Positions 1 through 6,961 of a stretch of DNA of 8,960 nt are shown one piece after another. The DNA is taken from positions 1-8,960 of the forward strand of contig JAJZCT010000103.1 of assembly GCA_021828925.1 (NCBI GenBank), given 5' to 3'. Numbering within the stretch: the first letter of the stretch is position 1; every line of letters starts with the position of its first letter. Origin of the DNA: Planctomycetota bacterium (GTDB lineage: Bacteria > Planctomycetota > Phycisphaerae > WQYP01). The notes beneath the pieces are model-generated. The model saw nothing but the letters and a program-made list of their open reading frames with translations, searched no databases and was not told the DNA's origin. The position numbers and the translations under genes were made by a program.

Positions 1-969
1 ATCTCGCAGACTCATTATTAAGAGTCGGCTCGATCCTCCGCCGCGCATACGGGACATTTCAGACCCATCGCAATCCCGGCCATTACTCGGACAGGCTCCT
101 AGTGCCTGATCGGCGGTAAAACCGGGATGCACGGTTGCAATTTCAAACAGAACGCCGCCTGGCTCGCGGAAGTAAATGGAATGAAAATAACACCGATCCA
201 TCACCGGCGAAACATGCGGAAAATGGGCCGCGATTTTGTCACGCCACGCCGCCTGCTGGGCATCATCGGGCGTGCGGTACGCCACATGGTGCACCACGCC
301 GGCACCCAGCGTTCCGTGGCCCATAGCCGGTTCGTGCACGATATCAACAATCGTCCCCGGCCCATGGTCGTTGGTTCCCGCCTGATACCGCCGGCGGTTA
401 TCTTCGCTCCCGGCACTCTGGTATTTCATGACCTCGGTAAGCAAATGAATGGTAGCATCAGTTTTACGCTCGGTTAGAGTCACGCTGTGAATTCCAACAA
501 TGGCCATGGATTCAGGAACGGATCCGGCAAGCCGGGGTCTGGCTGGGGAATCCGCCGATAGATTCGCGCCAATAAGTTCCAACTGCATGCCATCGGGATC
601 CCTGAACGCCAGGACCGGTTCGCCGAAACGATGAGCCTGAAGTTGGCTTTCCACGCCATGCGCGGCCAGACGCTGTACCCAATAATCCATGGCGTGTGTG
701 GGAACGGAAAAAGCGGTAGCGGTGGCCTGTGGCGGACCGGCCCGGCCGCGTACGGCACCGGGCCATGCAAAAAATGTCAGTACCGTTCCGGGGCGTCCCA
801 GTTCATCACCGTAGTAGAGATGATAGCTGGCAGGGTCATCAAAGTTCACCGTTAGTTTCACCAGCCGCAGAGCCAGCACGTCACAGTAAAAATTGATGTT
901 CCTCTGCGCATCGGCCGTTATTGCGGTGATGTGATGAAGTCCCGGTAGCGTACAATCAGTTAAGCTCAT
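1..969 (-). CDS. VOC-family ring-cleaving dioxygenase (PcpA/LinE/MhqO type), C-terminus altered, runs off window
   Basis: Reading the minus strand from ATG at 969 gives 323 codons with no stop down to base 1, so the gene leaves the window still open. The product is a two-module vicinal oxygen chelate protein, the family that cleaves hydroquinone-type aromatic rings with Fe(II) in the cytoplasm. Module 1 begins GLHHITAIT (residues 10-18) and includes the stretches HLYYGDELGRPGT and FRDPDGMQLELIG. Module 2 holds GAGVVHHVAYRTPDD (222-236), DRCYFHSIYFREPGG (258-272) and VLFEIAT (273-279). The conserved His-His pairs and Glu276 match the His/His/Glu metal site known from PcpA. A GGAG lies about 12 bases before the ATG. 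Similarity ends at PGFTAD (282-287). The family normally continues for roughly 25-35 residues beyond this point, but here the frame enters a repeat half-copy (residues 290-302) and then unrelated codons. The family assignment is firm. Whether the altered protein still works is unknown. The substrate cannot be read from the sequence. Confidence 0.92.
   Translation of the reverse strand, partial: MSLTDCTLPGLHHITAITADAQRNINFYCDVLALRLVKLTVNFDDPASYHLYYGDELGRPGTVLTFFAWPGAVRGRAGPPQATATAFSVPTHAMDYWVQRLAAHGVESQLQAHRFGEPVLAFRDPDGMQLELIGANLSADSPARPRLAGSVPESMAIVGIHSVTLTERKTDATIHLLTEVMKYQSAGSEDNRRRYQAGTNDHGPGTIVDIVHEPAMGHGTLGAGVVHHVAYRTPDDAQQAAWRDKIAAHFPHVSPVMDRCYFHSIYFREPGGVLFEIATVHPGFTADQALGACPSNGRDCDGSEMSRMRGGGSSRLLIMSLRD
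67..102. repeat. Half-copy of palindromic repeat element
   Basis: These 36 bases are identical to 8570-8605, the loop and right arm of the complete hairpin element at the other end of the window, in the same orientation. The left arm is absent: identity stops at base 67. The copy ends in CTAG (99-102), as the full copy does. It lies inside the open frame of the dioxygenase gene, exactly where that protein stops resembling its family, so it marks an insertion or recombination junction. Confidence 0.9.
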
Positions 970-1008
970 GGTATTTATCCGCTCCAAAAAAGCCGTCTGC
1001 CGGATGAC

Positions 1009-1031
1009 AGCAGGCTTGTTCTTCGCCTGCT
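1009..1031 (-). other. Hairpin in the 5' leader of the dioxygenase gene
   Basis: AGCAGGC and GCCTGCT form a perfect 7-bp stem with a 9-base loop, about 40 bases upstream of the dioxygenase ATG and just downstream of its candidate promoter. It would form in the leader of that transcript. There is no U-tract next to it on the minus strand, so it is not a canonical terminator. It could be an operator dyad or a leader structure; the function is not determined. Confidence 0.45.
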
Positions 1032-1040
1032 TAGCCCCTG

Positions 1041-1069
1041 ATTGTAGTCCGACTGAAACTATTTGACAC
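1041..1069 (-). promoter_or_regulatory. Candidate sigma70-type promoter for the dioxygenase gene
   Basis: On the minus strand GTGTCA (1069-1064, four of six matches to TTGACA) and TACAAT (1046-1041, five of six matches to TATAAT) are separated by exactly 17 bases. The predicted transcript would have a leader of about 65 bases carrying the hairpin at 1009-1031. The -35 box overlaps that of the divergent promoter for the GH35 gene. This was assigned by consensus matching only. Confidence 0.45.
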
Positions 1070-1090
1070 CCCCAGTAACCCCTCTGTAAC
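1063..1090 (+). promoter_or_regulatory. Candidate promoter for the GH35 gene
   Basis: A perfect TTGACA at 1063-1068 is followed after 16 bases by TGTAAC at 1085-1090 (four of six matches to TATAAT). It lies about 150 bases before the GH35 start codon. The weak -10 and its overlap with an 11-bp tandem repeat suggest an activator-dependent promoter, but this is inference. Confidence 0.35.
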
Positions 1091-1108
1091 CCCTCTTTAA
1101 CCTGTCCT
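1076..1108 (+). promoter_or_regulatory. Three 11-bp tandem repeats, possible transcription factor binding site
   Basis: TAACCCCTCTG (1076-1086), TAACCCCTCTT (1087-1097) and the weaker TAACCTGTCCT (1098-1108) follow head to tail. The preceding 11 bases (1065-1075) match at six positions. A conserved heptamer repeated every 11 bp places the sites on one face of the helix, the spacing typical of OmpR/PhoB-type response regulator boxes. The array overlaps the candidate -10 and start region of the GH35 promoter. No regulator gene is in the window. Confidence 0.45.
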
Positions 1109-1247
1109 CTGTCCCCTGAAACCTAAAAGGGGCACCTGACGCAAATCCTGAACTTCATGTTCAAATTTTGTACGTTTGAGGTGCTGGTCGAATGGGGCCT
1201 CGCGCAGTACCATAACCCTGAGATTAATTCCCTTGCGGAGAAAAGCG

Positions 1248-4226
1248 GTGAAACGAAAAAGCGTCTTATTCCCATCCGGCATTCTGCCGGTTGCGGTCTA
1301 TCTTTTGGTCACCGGATTGCTGCTGCTGTCCGCCGAATCAGCCCGGGCCAATACCGATATGTTTAAGCCCGTCGGCACTGCTGCCCAGGTCATGCACCTG
1401 AATGGCCGGGGATTTACCATTCATGGCAAACATGTATTTATCTGCTCCGGAAGCTTTCATTACGCGCGGGTTCCCCGGGCCTTATGGAAAGACCGTCTGT
1501 TGAAAATGAAACGCGCCGGCTTTAATACCGTGCAAACCTATGTCTTCTGGAATTTTCAGGAACCCAAGCCCGGCGTTTTTGATTTTCATGGTCGGGCCAA
1601 CCTCGATGCGTTTCTCAAATTAATTCACAAATTGGGCATGTACGCGCTGGTGCGCTGCGGACCCTATGACTGTGCGGAATGGGATGACGGCGGTTATCCA
1701 CTGTGGCTCGCGTTTGAAAAAGGCGTGGTGGTGCGAGAGGATGATCCGGCGTTTATGAATCCGCTGCGGCAATTCTGGAATCAACTCCTGCCGATTGTGG
1801 CGCGTAATCAGATAAATCATGGCGGCTCGGTCATCTTGGTGCAGTTGGAAAATGAAGATCCGCAGGGCTGGGGTACCGACATGCCCAACCAATATTTCCG
1901 GGACTTATACAACATGGCGCGGCAGCACGGCATACAAGTGCCGCTGTTTTTCAGCGGCATGCATCACGGCTTTGACCCGGCCGGCCATAATCCCTGGAAT
2001 GATGCCACACGCACCAGCCCGTGGTACACCACCGAATTCTGGTCGTCGCGCACATGGTATCACGGTTACGGTGCCATGTCCCGGCCGCAGCAGGTGCAAT
2101 TAAATCGCGGCATCTGGAAGATCATCGCGTTCGGCGGATCAGGCTATAACTTTTATATGCTGGTGGGGAGCACCAATTTCTGGCTGTGGAATGACAATGA
2201 ATTGGCGGCATGTTATGACTATTCCGCCGCCATCGGCCAGGGCGGCGATTTACGCCCTATTTATTACAACATGAAACGGGCCAATTATTTTGCCCGCAGC
2301 TTCGCTAATATTCTTGAAGACAGCGTCAATACCGATGCAAAATACCAATCCTTCGCCACGGGTGTGCGCGTGCTGGCCCGCACGGCACCGGCGGGGACCA
2401 TTGTATTTCTGGACAACACCCATGGGCAAACCGTGACGGCGACTATGAAAAATGGCACCAAACTGCGTGTTGCGGAGCGAAGAATCCGTCCCGTGGTGCT
2501 GAATGCCGCCCTGGGTAAAACCTGGAAGATCGCATCAGCTTATTCCCGCATTTTGGGTGTCCAGCATGAAAGCAACATGACCACGGTTGTGCTATATGGC
2601 CATCCTGGAAATCGTGCGGATATTTCTTTTGTCAGCCAACGCCTCGCACGCACCGGCGGAGCCATGCGGCAAATCAGGCAGAGCAACGGCGATATTTTCG
2701 GCGTCGGTGCGGTATTTCCATCCGGCATGAAGCCACGCACTGCGACAGCCACGGTCGGCCAACATGTCCTGCGGGTGATTATTGAAAATCGACTCATGGA
2801 AAAGCATACCTGGTTTGTTACGTCCAAAGCCGGGTCCGTTGTGATTGTTGGCCCGGCGTATGCGGGGCAAATAAAGAAAGCCCATGGCAAGTGGACGCTT
2901 TCCACCGACACGCCGGCCGGCCACTCCATCGCCGCTGCCCTGGTGTTTGGCTCAGGTCCCCAGCCGGTTGCGTTGAAAAACACAGTCAAGACGACGCCAT
3001 CACTTCCAACGCCGCCGAAGATTCATCACTGGCAGTTCACCACCCTCACCGCGCCTGCCCAACTGACATTCAAGCCAACGGGTTGGCTTAAGGCCTCGCA
3101 GCCTCAGTCCATGGGAGCCGATGGAATTCTCAGTCCCTGGTGCTGGTATCGCGCGGCGGTCAATAGCCGCGACGGTGGAAAATATCAATTAAATTTCAGC
3201 CATGTTTCCAACCTTGCATCCATTTTTATTAACGGTAAATATGGCGATACTGTAACGCACGCGGGAAGCATTCCGGTTACATTGCGCAGGGGCCGAAATG
3301 TGATCGCGGTTTTTACCGCCGAACATGGCAGAACCAAGCTTTATAATTATCTTGGCCCTCTGAATAAAGTTCTCGCCAAAGGAATTTGGGGTAATGTGAC
3401 GCGGGAACAACATCCGCTTAGGACAATTCCACTTCAAACCTGGCAGGTTAAGCCCCTGTCCGGCAACTTTGCCGCCGATGTAAAAACAATTCAGCAGGCG
3501 GATTACACGGGCAATGGCTGGCAAAGTGTTTCCACCGGAACGGATTATTTTCATGGGTGCCGTGGCTATGCCTGGTATCATCTGGCATTGCCGAAAATCA
3601 GCAGTGCCGCAGCGGCGCTTGTGACGTTTACAGATGTCGACGACAACGGCACCGTATTTGTTAATGGCCATAAAATTCTGACGCACAAAGGCTTTGGGCA
3701 GGAATTTCACGTGGCGCTGCGAAAATACTGGAACAAATCCGGCTCTAATAATCTGGATGTTCTGGTGCAGAACACCTCTGGTGCCGGCGGAATTATGGGA
3801 ACAGCCGCCATACAGCTATTCCCCGCCAACGGGATTCAGCGCGTTACGCCCTGGCAAATGCGCGATGGATCAGGCCTGAATAAATCCGACATTGCGTGGA
3901 CGCCTGTGACTGGTTCTGCCATACACAATGGCCCGCCACGGTTTTTCAAGGGTTCGTTCAATTGGAAGCGCGGCAATAATGCCCATAGTGTCCTGCGGGT
4001 GTCCTACCGCGGTTTGTCCAGCGGGCACATACTGGTTAACGGCCATGACTTAGGCTTATACCCGGATCAAACCATGCCGATGGGGCTTTATATTCCGTCC
4101 GTCTGGCTTAAGTCCGGCCGCAACACCGTTGAGATTCTGGATGAACGCGGACATTCGCCCCGGCAAGTCCGCATTGTCACCGAGCAAGCCGCCAGCCGGC
4201 TACGGGCAACCCTGGTTCAAAATTAA
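1248..4226 (+). CDS. Secreted GH35 beta-galactosidase-type glycoside hydrolase
   Basis: This 992-residue enzyme hydrolyses terminal beta-linked galactosyl (or related) residues with retention, outside the cytoplasm. The start is GTG 1248: a GGAG at 1237-1240 sits 7 bases ahead, and from here the protein begins with a classic signal peptide (basic KRK, hydrophobic stretch, then SARA before the likely cut at residue 34). An upstream in-frame ATG at 1176 would put 24 non-signal residues in front. The TIM barrel spans about residues 53-350 and shows GSFHYARVPRALWKDRL, RCGPYDCAEW (136-145), ILVQLENE with the presumed acid/base Glu203, and TTEFW with the presumed nucleophile Glu263. The C-terminal ~400 residues hold beta-rich galactose-binding-like domains, each with a typical turn: IFINGKYGD (~658), VFVNGHKIL (~803) and ILVNGHDLG (~927). 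It is longer than the usual 600-800-residue bacterial members because of these extra domains. Family assignment is certain; the natural glycan (galactan, xyloglucan side chains or other) is not known. Confidence 0.95.
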   Translation: MKRKSVLFPSGILPVAVYLLVTGLLLLSAESARANTDMFKPVGTAAQVMHLNGRGFTIHGKHVFICSGSFHYARVPRALWKDRLLKMKRAGFNTVQTYVFWNFQEPKPGVFDFHGRANLDAFLKLIHKLGMYALVRCGPYDCAEWDDGGYPLWLAFEKGVVVREDDPAFMNPLRQFWNQLLPIVARNQINHGGSVILVQLENEDPQGWGTDMPNQYFRDLYNMARQHGIQVPLFFSGMHHGFDPAGHNPWNDATRTSPWYTTEFWSSRTWYHGYGAMSRPQQVQLNRGIWKIIAFGGSGYNFYMLVGSTNFWLWNDNELAACYDYSAAIGQGGDLRPIYYNMKRANYFARSFANILEDSVNTDAKYQSFATGVRVLARTAPAGTIVFLDNTHGQTVTATMKNGTKLRVAERRIRPVVLNAALGKTWKIASAYSRILGVQHESNMTTVVLYGHPGNRADISFVSQRLARTGGAMRQIRQSNGDIFGVGAVFPSGMKPRTATATVGQHVLRVIIENRLMEKHTWFVTSKAGSVVIVGPAYAGQIKKAHGKWTLSTDTPAGHSIAAALVFGSGPQPVALKNTVKTTPSLPTPPKIHHWQFTTLTAPAQLTFKPTGWLKASQPQSMGADGILSPWCWYRAAVNSRDGGKYQLNFSHVSNLASIFINGKYGDTVTHAGSIPVTLRRGRNVIAVFTAEHGRTKLYNYLGPLNKVLAKGIWGNVTREQHPLRTIPLQTWQVKPLSGNFAADVKTIQQADYTGNGWQSVSTGTDYFHGCRGYAWYHLALPKISSAAAALVTFTDVDDNGTVFVNGHKILTHKGFGQEFHVALRKYWNKSGSNNLDVLVQNTSGAGGIMGTAAIQLFPANGIQRVTPWQMRDGSGLNKSDIAWTPVTGSAIHNGPPRFFKGSFNWKRGNNAHSVLRVSYRGLSSGHILVNGHDLGLYPDQTMPMGLYIPSVWLKSGRNTVEILDERGHSPRQVRIVTEQAASRLRATLVQN

Positions 4227-4419
4227 GCCGGCCGGGCACGAGGCGAAGCGCCACTTCGCGCCGCGAGGAACCTGCGATCCGACGGGGTGCCGATGCGCCA
4301 GAACATTCCGCTGCATCCATTCTCAAGTACCCCATTGCGAAGCCTGCTGCGCAGCGGGTAGAATTGGGCTGTCGTTAATCTCCGTTCTGCCGGTTCGGAT
4401 CGTGGATCAAAGTTGCGAG
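4227..4419 (+). other. Intergenic region between GH35 and membrane protein genes
   Basis: No gene is supported in these 193 bases. A GCGAAG/CTTCGC hairpin (4243-4259) lies 16 bases after the GH35 stop, and a GCTGCGCAGC palindrome lies at 4346-4355. Neither is followed by a T-tract, so no intrinsic terminator can be called. No convincing promoter for the downstream gene was seen, and co-transcription with the GH35 gene is possible. Confidence 0.4.
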
Positions 4420-6294
4420 ATGGATATGAAAAGGCCCACGAGCAATGCCCCATCACCGATTGATCCGAGGATGCTTTCGAATTGGAACGTACCGCTTCCC
4501 TTGCTTGATATTCTGACGGCCAAAAGCTGGCCGCAATTAAGCAGCGCCAGAAGGGCCGCCGCGGCGGACGGTTATGCGTTACTGTGGACCTCGCGAACAC
4601 TAAGAACTGTTATTTTAACATTAATGCTGGCTGGCGCAGCCGCTTGTTTTACTGGAATGGTTTTTATAGCCAGGGCGCTTGTCAAGCCAGATGGTCAACT
4701 CACAAGGATGGGCATCGCCGCAATGCTGGCGGACATATCCCTGTTATTTTTGCCACCGTTGCTCCTCCGGCGGGGCACCTTTCCACTGCTTCGGCGGTCC
4801 CTATCGGAGGCGGCATTTATCAATGGACTGGAGAACAACGCCGCTTCCGATGCCAAGATTGCAGTCGTTGTTCGCCGGGCACTGGCCCGCTGCGGCGGGT
4901 ACTCCGAAAGCATGATACGCCCGGATGAAACGCACCTATCCTATTGGCCCAGCGCCGGGGTAATCTTGGGCGAGTTCACCGCTTATATTTCCGAAGGCCT
5001 CGACTGCGCTATCAACCCAATGGATTTGGCGGAGAAACTTCGCCGATTTGAGCGCCGAAACATCGGCGATCTGATACATGCGACGGTTGGATCACTGGGG
5101 GCGATGGCGCAAAGCACTTCAGGCCTGAGCGACTCGCTGCCGAAAGGCAACCAGGGCGAGAGTCTTGCTGCGGAAATACCACCACGGACTTCAACCGAAT
5201 TTGCTTTAGCCTCCGACGCTGGGCAATCCAGCGGTCCGAGGCGGCGCGTCGAGCGCAAATTTTGCTACGAACCATTCTCCTGCCAAAAAAGGCACTTGCA
5301 ACCATCGCGCATTCCGTCACTGCGACCGTTCGTCAAAGCGATCCTCCGACTCTCATTTTTTATCGCGTTAGCATCCTTGCCTATTCCGTATTTGATTGCG
5401 GCTTGCTTTCCCCAGGTCGCGGATGCGTGGAAAATGACGATGCTGGCATTGGTCGCGCTTGTGCTGGGGGTTATCTTGCTCGGTACCATTATTGTTTTGG
5501 CTTACCAGACCCTGCTCATGCTTACCTTAGCTCCAGTAATGCTTGGGGAGAATGAAATTCGGTTCGCCGCGCCGGAGCAGCACCTTGGGCTTTCTGAGAT
5601 TCACCGCGTTGAGGTCGGAGAGGTTTATCACGGATGGAGGAAAGTTGCCTTCGCTTCCCCGCGCAGCCGACGCACAATCGCCATGCCGGAGAAAACGGAT
5701 ATCAGACGCCTGCAAGCAGCGTTGCCCCGGGGCTGCATATCCATGTCCCAGCCATGTGCGTGGCACCCGCAATTTAGCCCTCCTCTGGATCAGACGGCAA
5801 TTGATGGGTACGGAGAAATGCGGTGGGCCGAACCCTTTGTCCGGGGCTTCTGTTTGGGTGAAGCCATACCGTTTCTTTGCCAAGGCGGCTTAACGGCTTT
5901 GCTGTCAGCCGGGCTTATGGCGGCAGCCTTTTCAGCGACCGGGATAATGGCGCACCGCAACCCGGCTCCGCTTACCGTCTTGTCATCGATTGCGGTGGCT
6001 ATTTTTATTGCCAGCAGTCTCACGGCATTGGCTCTTGCAGCGTTCCAGCGTCACAACCAGCCGGAGATAATAAGTCTGGCACCGCAGTGGATTGATGTGG
6101 GCTGCCGTGGATTTTCCCTCTTGGACGCAAGGCAAATCACACTAAAATCCGACCGATGGCACGGCCCGGTAATCCACGTCCATTTCCCAAATTTTCGACT
6201 TAGGTTGGCCCTCCCCAATTCCCCACAGGTTATCCAAAAGGCCAAACGGCTCCTGAAGTCACACCCTGCTGCCATCGGCATTCACGCAGATTAA
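4420..6294 (+). CDS. Polytopic membrane protein of unknown function, three TM-pair/soluble-domain modules
   Basis: I do not recognise the gene. From ATG 4420 it encodes 624 residues. The frame is open further upstream to 4129, but that part overlaps the GH35 end and reads as junk. ATG 4426 is an equally possible start, since no strong ribosome binding site decides. Hydrophobic segments come in pairs: about 63-85 and 97-116; 306-330 and 340-370; 482-510 and 518-542. Each pair is followed by a soluble part. The first (~117-305) contains a helical stretch with RPDETHLSYWPS and a later GDLI, faintly like acyl-carrier-type domains, then a low-complexity linker. The second (~370-438) and third (~548-614) are beta-rich and resemble each other in layout: a first strand after the membrane (GENEIRFAA; APQWIDVG), a short L-S/L-D motif, basic strands, and a closing amphipathic helix. 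They recall bacterial PH-like (DUF304/YcxB-type) domains on membrane hairpins. That reading is inference. The protein is probably in the cytoplasmic membrane. Confidence 0.8.
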   Translation: MDMKRPTSNAPSPIDPRMLSNWNVPLPLLDILTAKSWPQLSSARRAAAADGYALLWTSRTLRTVILTLMLAGAAACFTGMVFIARALVKPDGQLTRMGIAAMLADISLLFLPPLLLRRGTFPLLRRSLSEAAFINGLENNAASDAKIAVVVRRALARCGGYSESMIRPDETHLSYWPSAGVILGEFTAYISEGLDCAINPMDLAEKLRRFERRNIGDLIHATVGSLGAMAQSTSGLSDSLPKGNQGESLAAEIPPRTSTEFALASDAGQSSGPRRRVERKFCYEPFSCQKRHLQPSRIPSLRPFVKAILRLSFFIALASLPIPYLIAACFPQVADAWKMTMLALVALVLGVILLGTIIVLAYQTLLMLTLAPVMLGENEIRFAAPEQHLGLSEIHRVEVGEVYHGWRKVAFASPRSRRTIAMPEKTDIRRLQAALPRGCISMSQPCAWHPQFSPPLDQTAIDGYGEMRWAEPFVRGFCLGEAIPFLCQGGLTALLSAGLMAAAFSATGIMAHRNPAPLTVLSSIAVAIFIASSLTALALAAFQRHNQPEIISLAPQWIDVGCRGFSLLDARQITLKSDRWHGPVIHVHFPNFRLRLALPNSPQVIQKAKRLLKSHPAAIGIHAD

Positions 6295-6604
6295 CGAGCC
6301 TGCCAAACACAAGACTGGCGGCCAAAGCGGCACCGGGTATAAAATATGCCGGTTGAGGATCACCAAATGTGGCCGCGAGGTTACGTCCGCCGACCGCGCC
6401 ATTTTTCCAATACCGCCCTGTTTTAGGCCGCCCATTTTCCAGGGGCGGCAAACGTGGTGGACAGCAAAAGATCCTGCGGTGAGCGCTCCGCAGTGTGCGC
6501 GCCTGGCATCCTGACGAGACTGAGATATTCTTATCGTACGTTTCCGGATTGCAGCGGTGGTGACTCTGATACAGGAATGCTGAATTTAGAATTAAGGGAG
6601 AGCT
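6295..6604. other. Intergenic region with two hairpins, no supported gene
   Basis: These 310 bases separate the membrane protein gene from the small ORF and the convergent esterase gene. Two perfect hairpins are present: GCCGCCC/GGGCGGC at 6427-6449 and CTGCGG/CCGCAG at 6474-6493, the latter with an inner GAGCGCTC palindrome. Neither carries a clear T-tract on either strand, although TTTTA precedes the first one. They could slow polymerase between the facing genes. No convincing promoter for the ORF at 6605 was found. Confidence 0.4.
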
Positions 6605-6961
6605 ATGAGTGCGATTATTCACAGGGAGCGAGCACGGTTGCCCGAAGGAGTCAGTGGTCGGGACGCGATGATCGATTGCGATTGCCCGTTATGTCAGTTG
6701 CCAACTACCTACCGCAGCGGCCAATGGTCCGTGCGGAACGGCAATACCGGCATGTCGGCTTTATCCATCAGGTTTGGCACGGCCTTACAACTCCATGCGA
6801 AACGCACGGCTACAGGATGCGGAACGGCAGCGGCGGAAACTACCACCGTGTCACCGATAATTTCCGCTTTGGCCGGTACAAACTTGTGGTTCGCTCCTGC
6901 GATTTCAAACCAGTCCAACGGTTTGCGATTACGACTGGCTAATCCGCCGATGACATCCTGA
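6605..6961 (+). pseudogene. Small ORF with good RBS and a CDCPLC motif, probably a truncated gene
   Basis: ATG 6605 follows GGGAG (6596-6600) in an AT-rich leader, a better ribosome binding site than most shadow frames have. The first ~31 residues look like real protein: a charged start, then RLPEGVSGRDAMIDCDCPLC (residues 12-31). Paired cysteines in a CxCPxC arrangement could bind metal, and similar short Cys motifs occur in uncharacterised planctomycete proteins as far as I recall. From about residue 32 (base 6700) the frame enters the 3' end of the esterase gene on the other strand and becomes antisense sequence of no recognisable character, ending at 6961. The simplest reading is that the rest of a gene was lost when the esterase region was joined here. 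It may also be a chance ORF. No function is assigned. Confidence 0.38.

Noticed and set aside
127..477. Plus-strand ORF of 116 codons
   Set aside because: It lies antisense to the well-supported dioxygenase frame and contains no recognisable motif.
1176..1247. Upstream ATG start for the GH35 gene
   Set aside because: It has no ribosome binding site and would bury the signal peptide behind 24 residues; GTG 1248 has GGAG at the right distance.
2540..3710. Minus-strand ORFs of 149 and 173 codons inside the GH35 gene
   Set aside because: They are antisense shadows of a strongly supported GH35 coding sequence and resemble no protein.
4129..4419. Upstream extension of the membrane protein frame
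   Set aside because: It overlaps the end of the GH35 gene by about 98 bases and encodes Cys/Arg-rich sequence unlike the rest of the protein.
6427..6449. Intrinsic terminator between the convergent genes
   Set aside because: The stem is strong, but neither strand has a run of T after it, so only a hairpin can be stated.
6230..6622. Minus-strand ORF of 130 codons between the membrane protein and esterase genes
   Set aside because: It overlaps the 3' end of the membrane protein gene, has no clear ribosome binding site and no recognisable domain. One hydrophobic stretch is not enough support.
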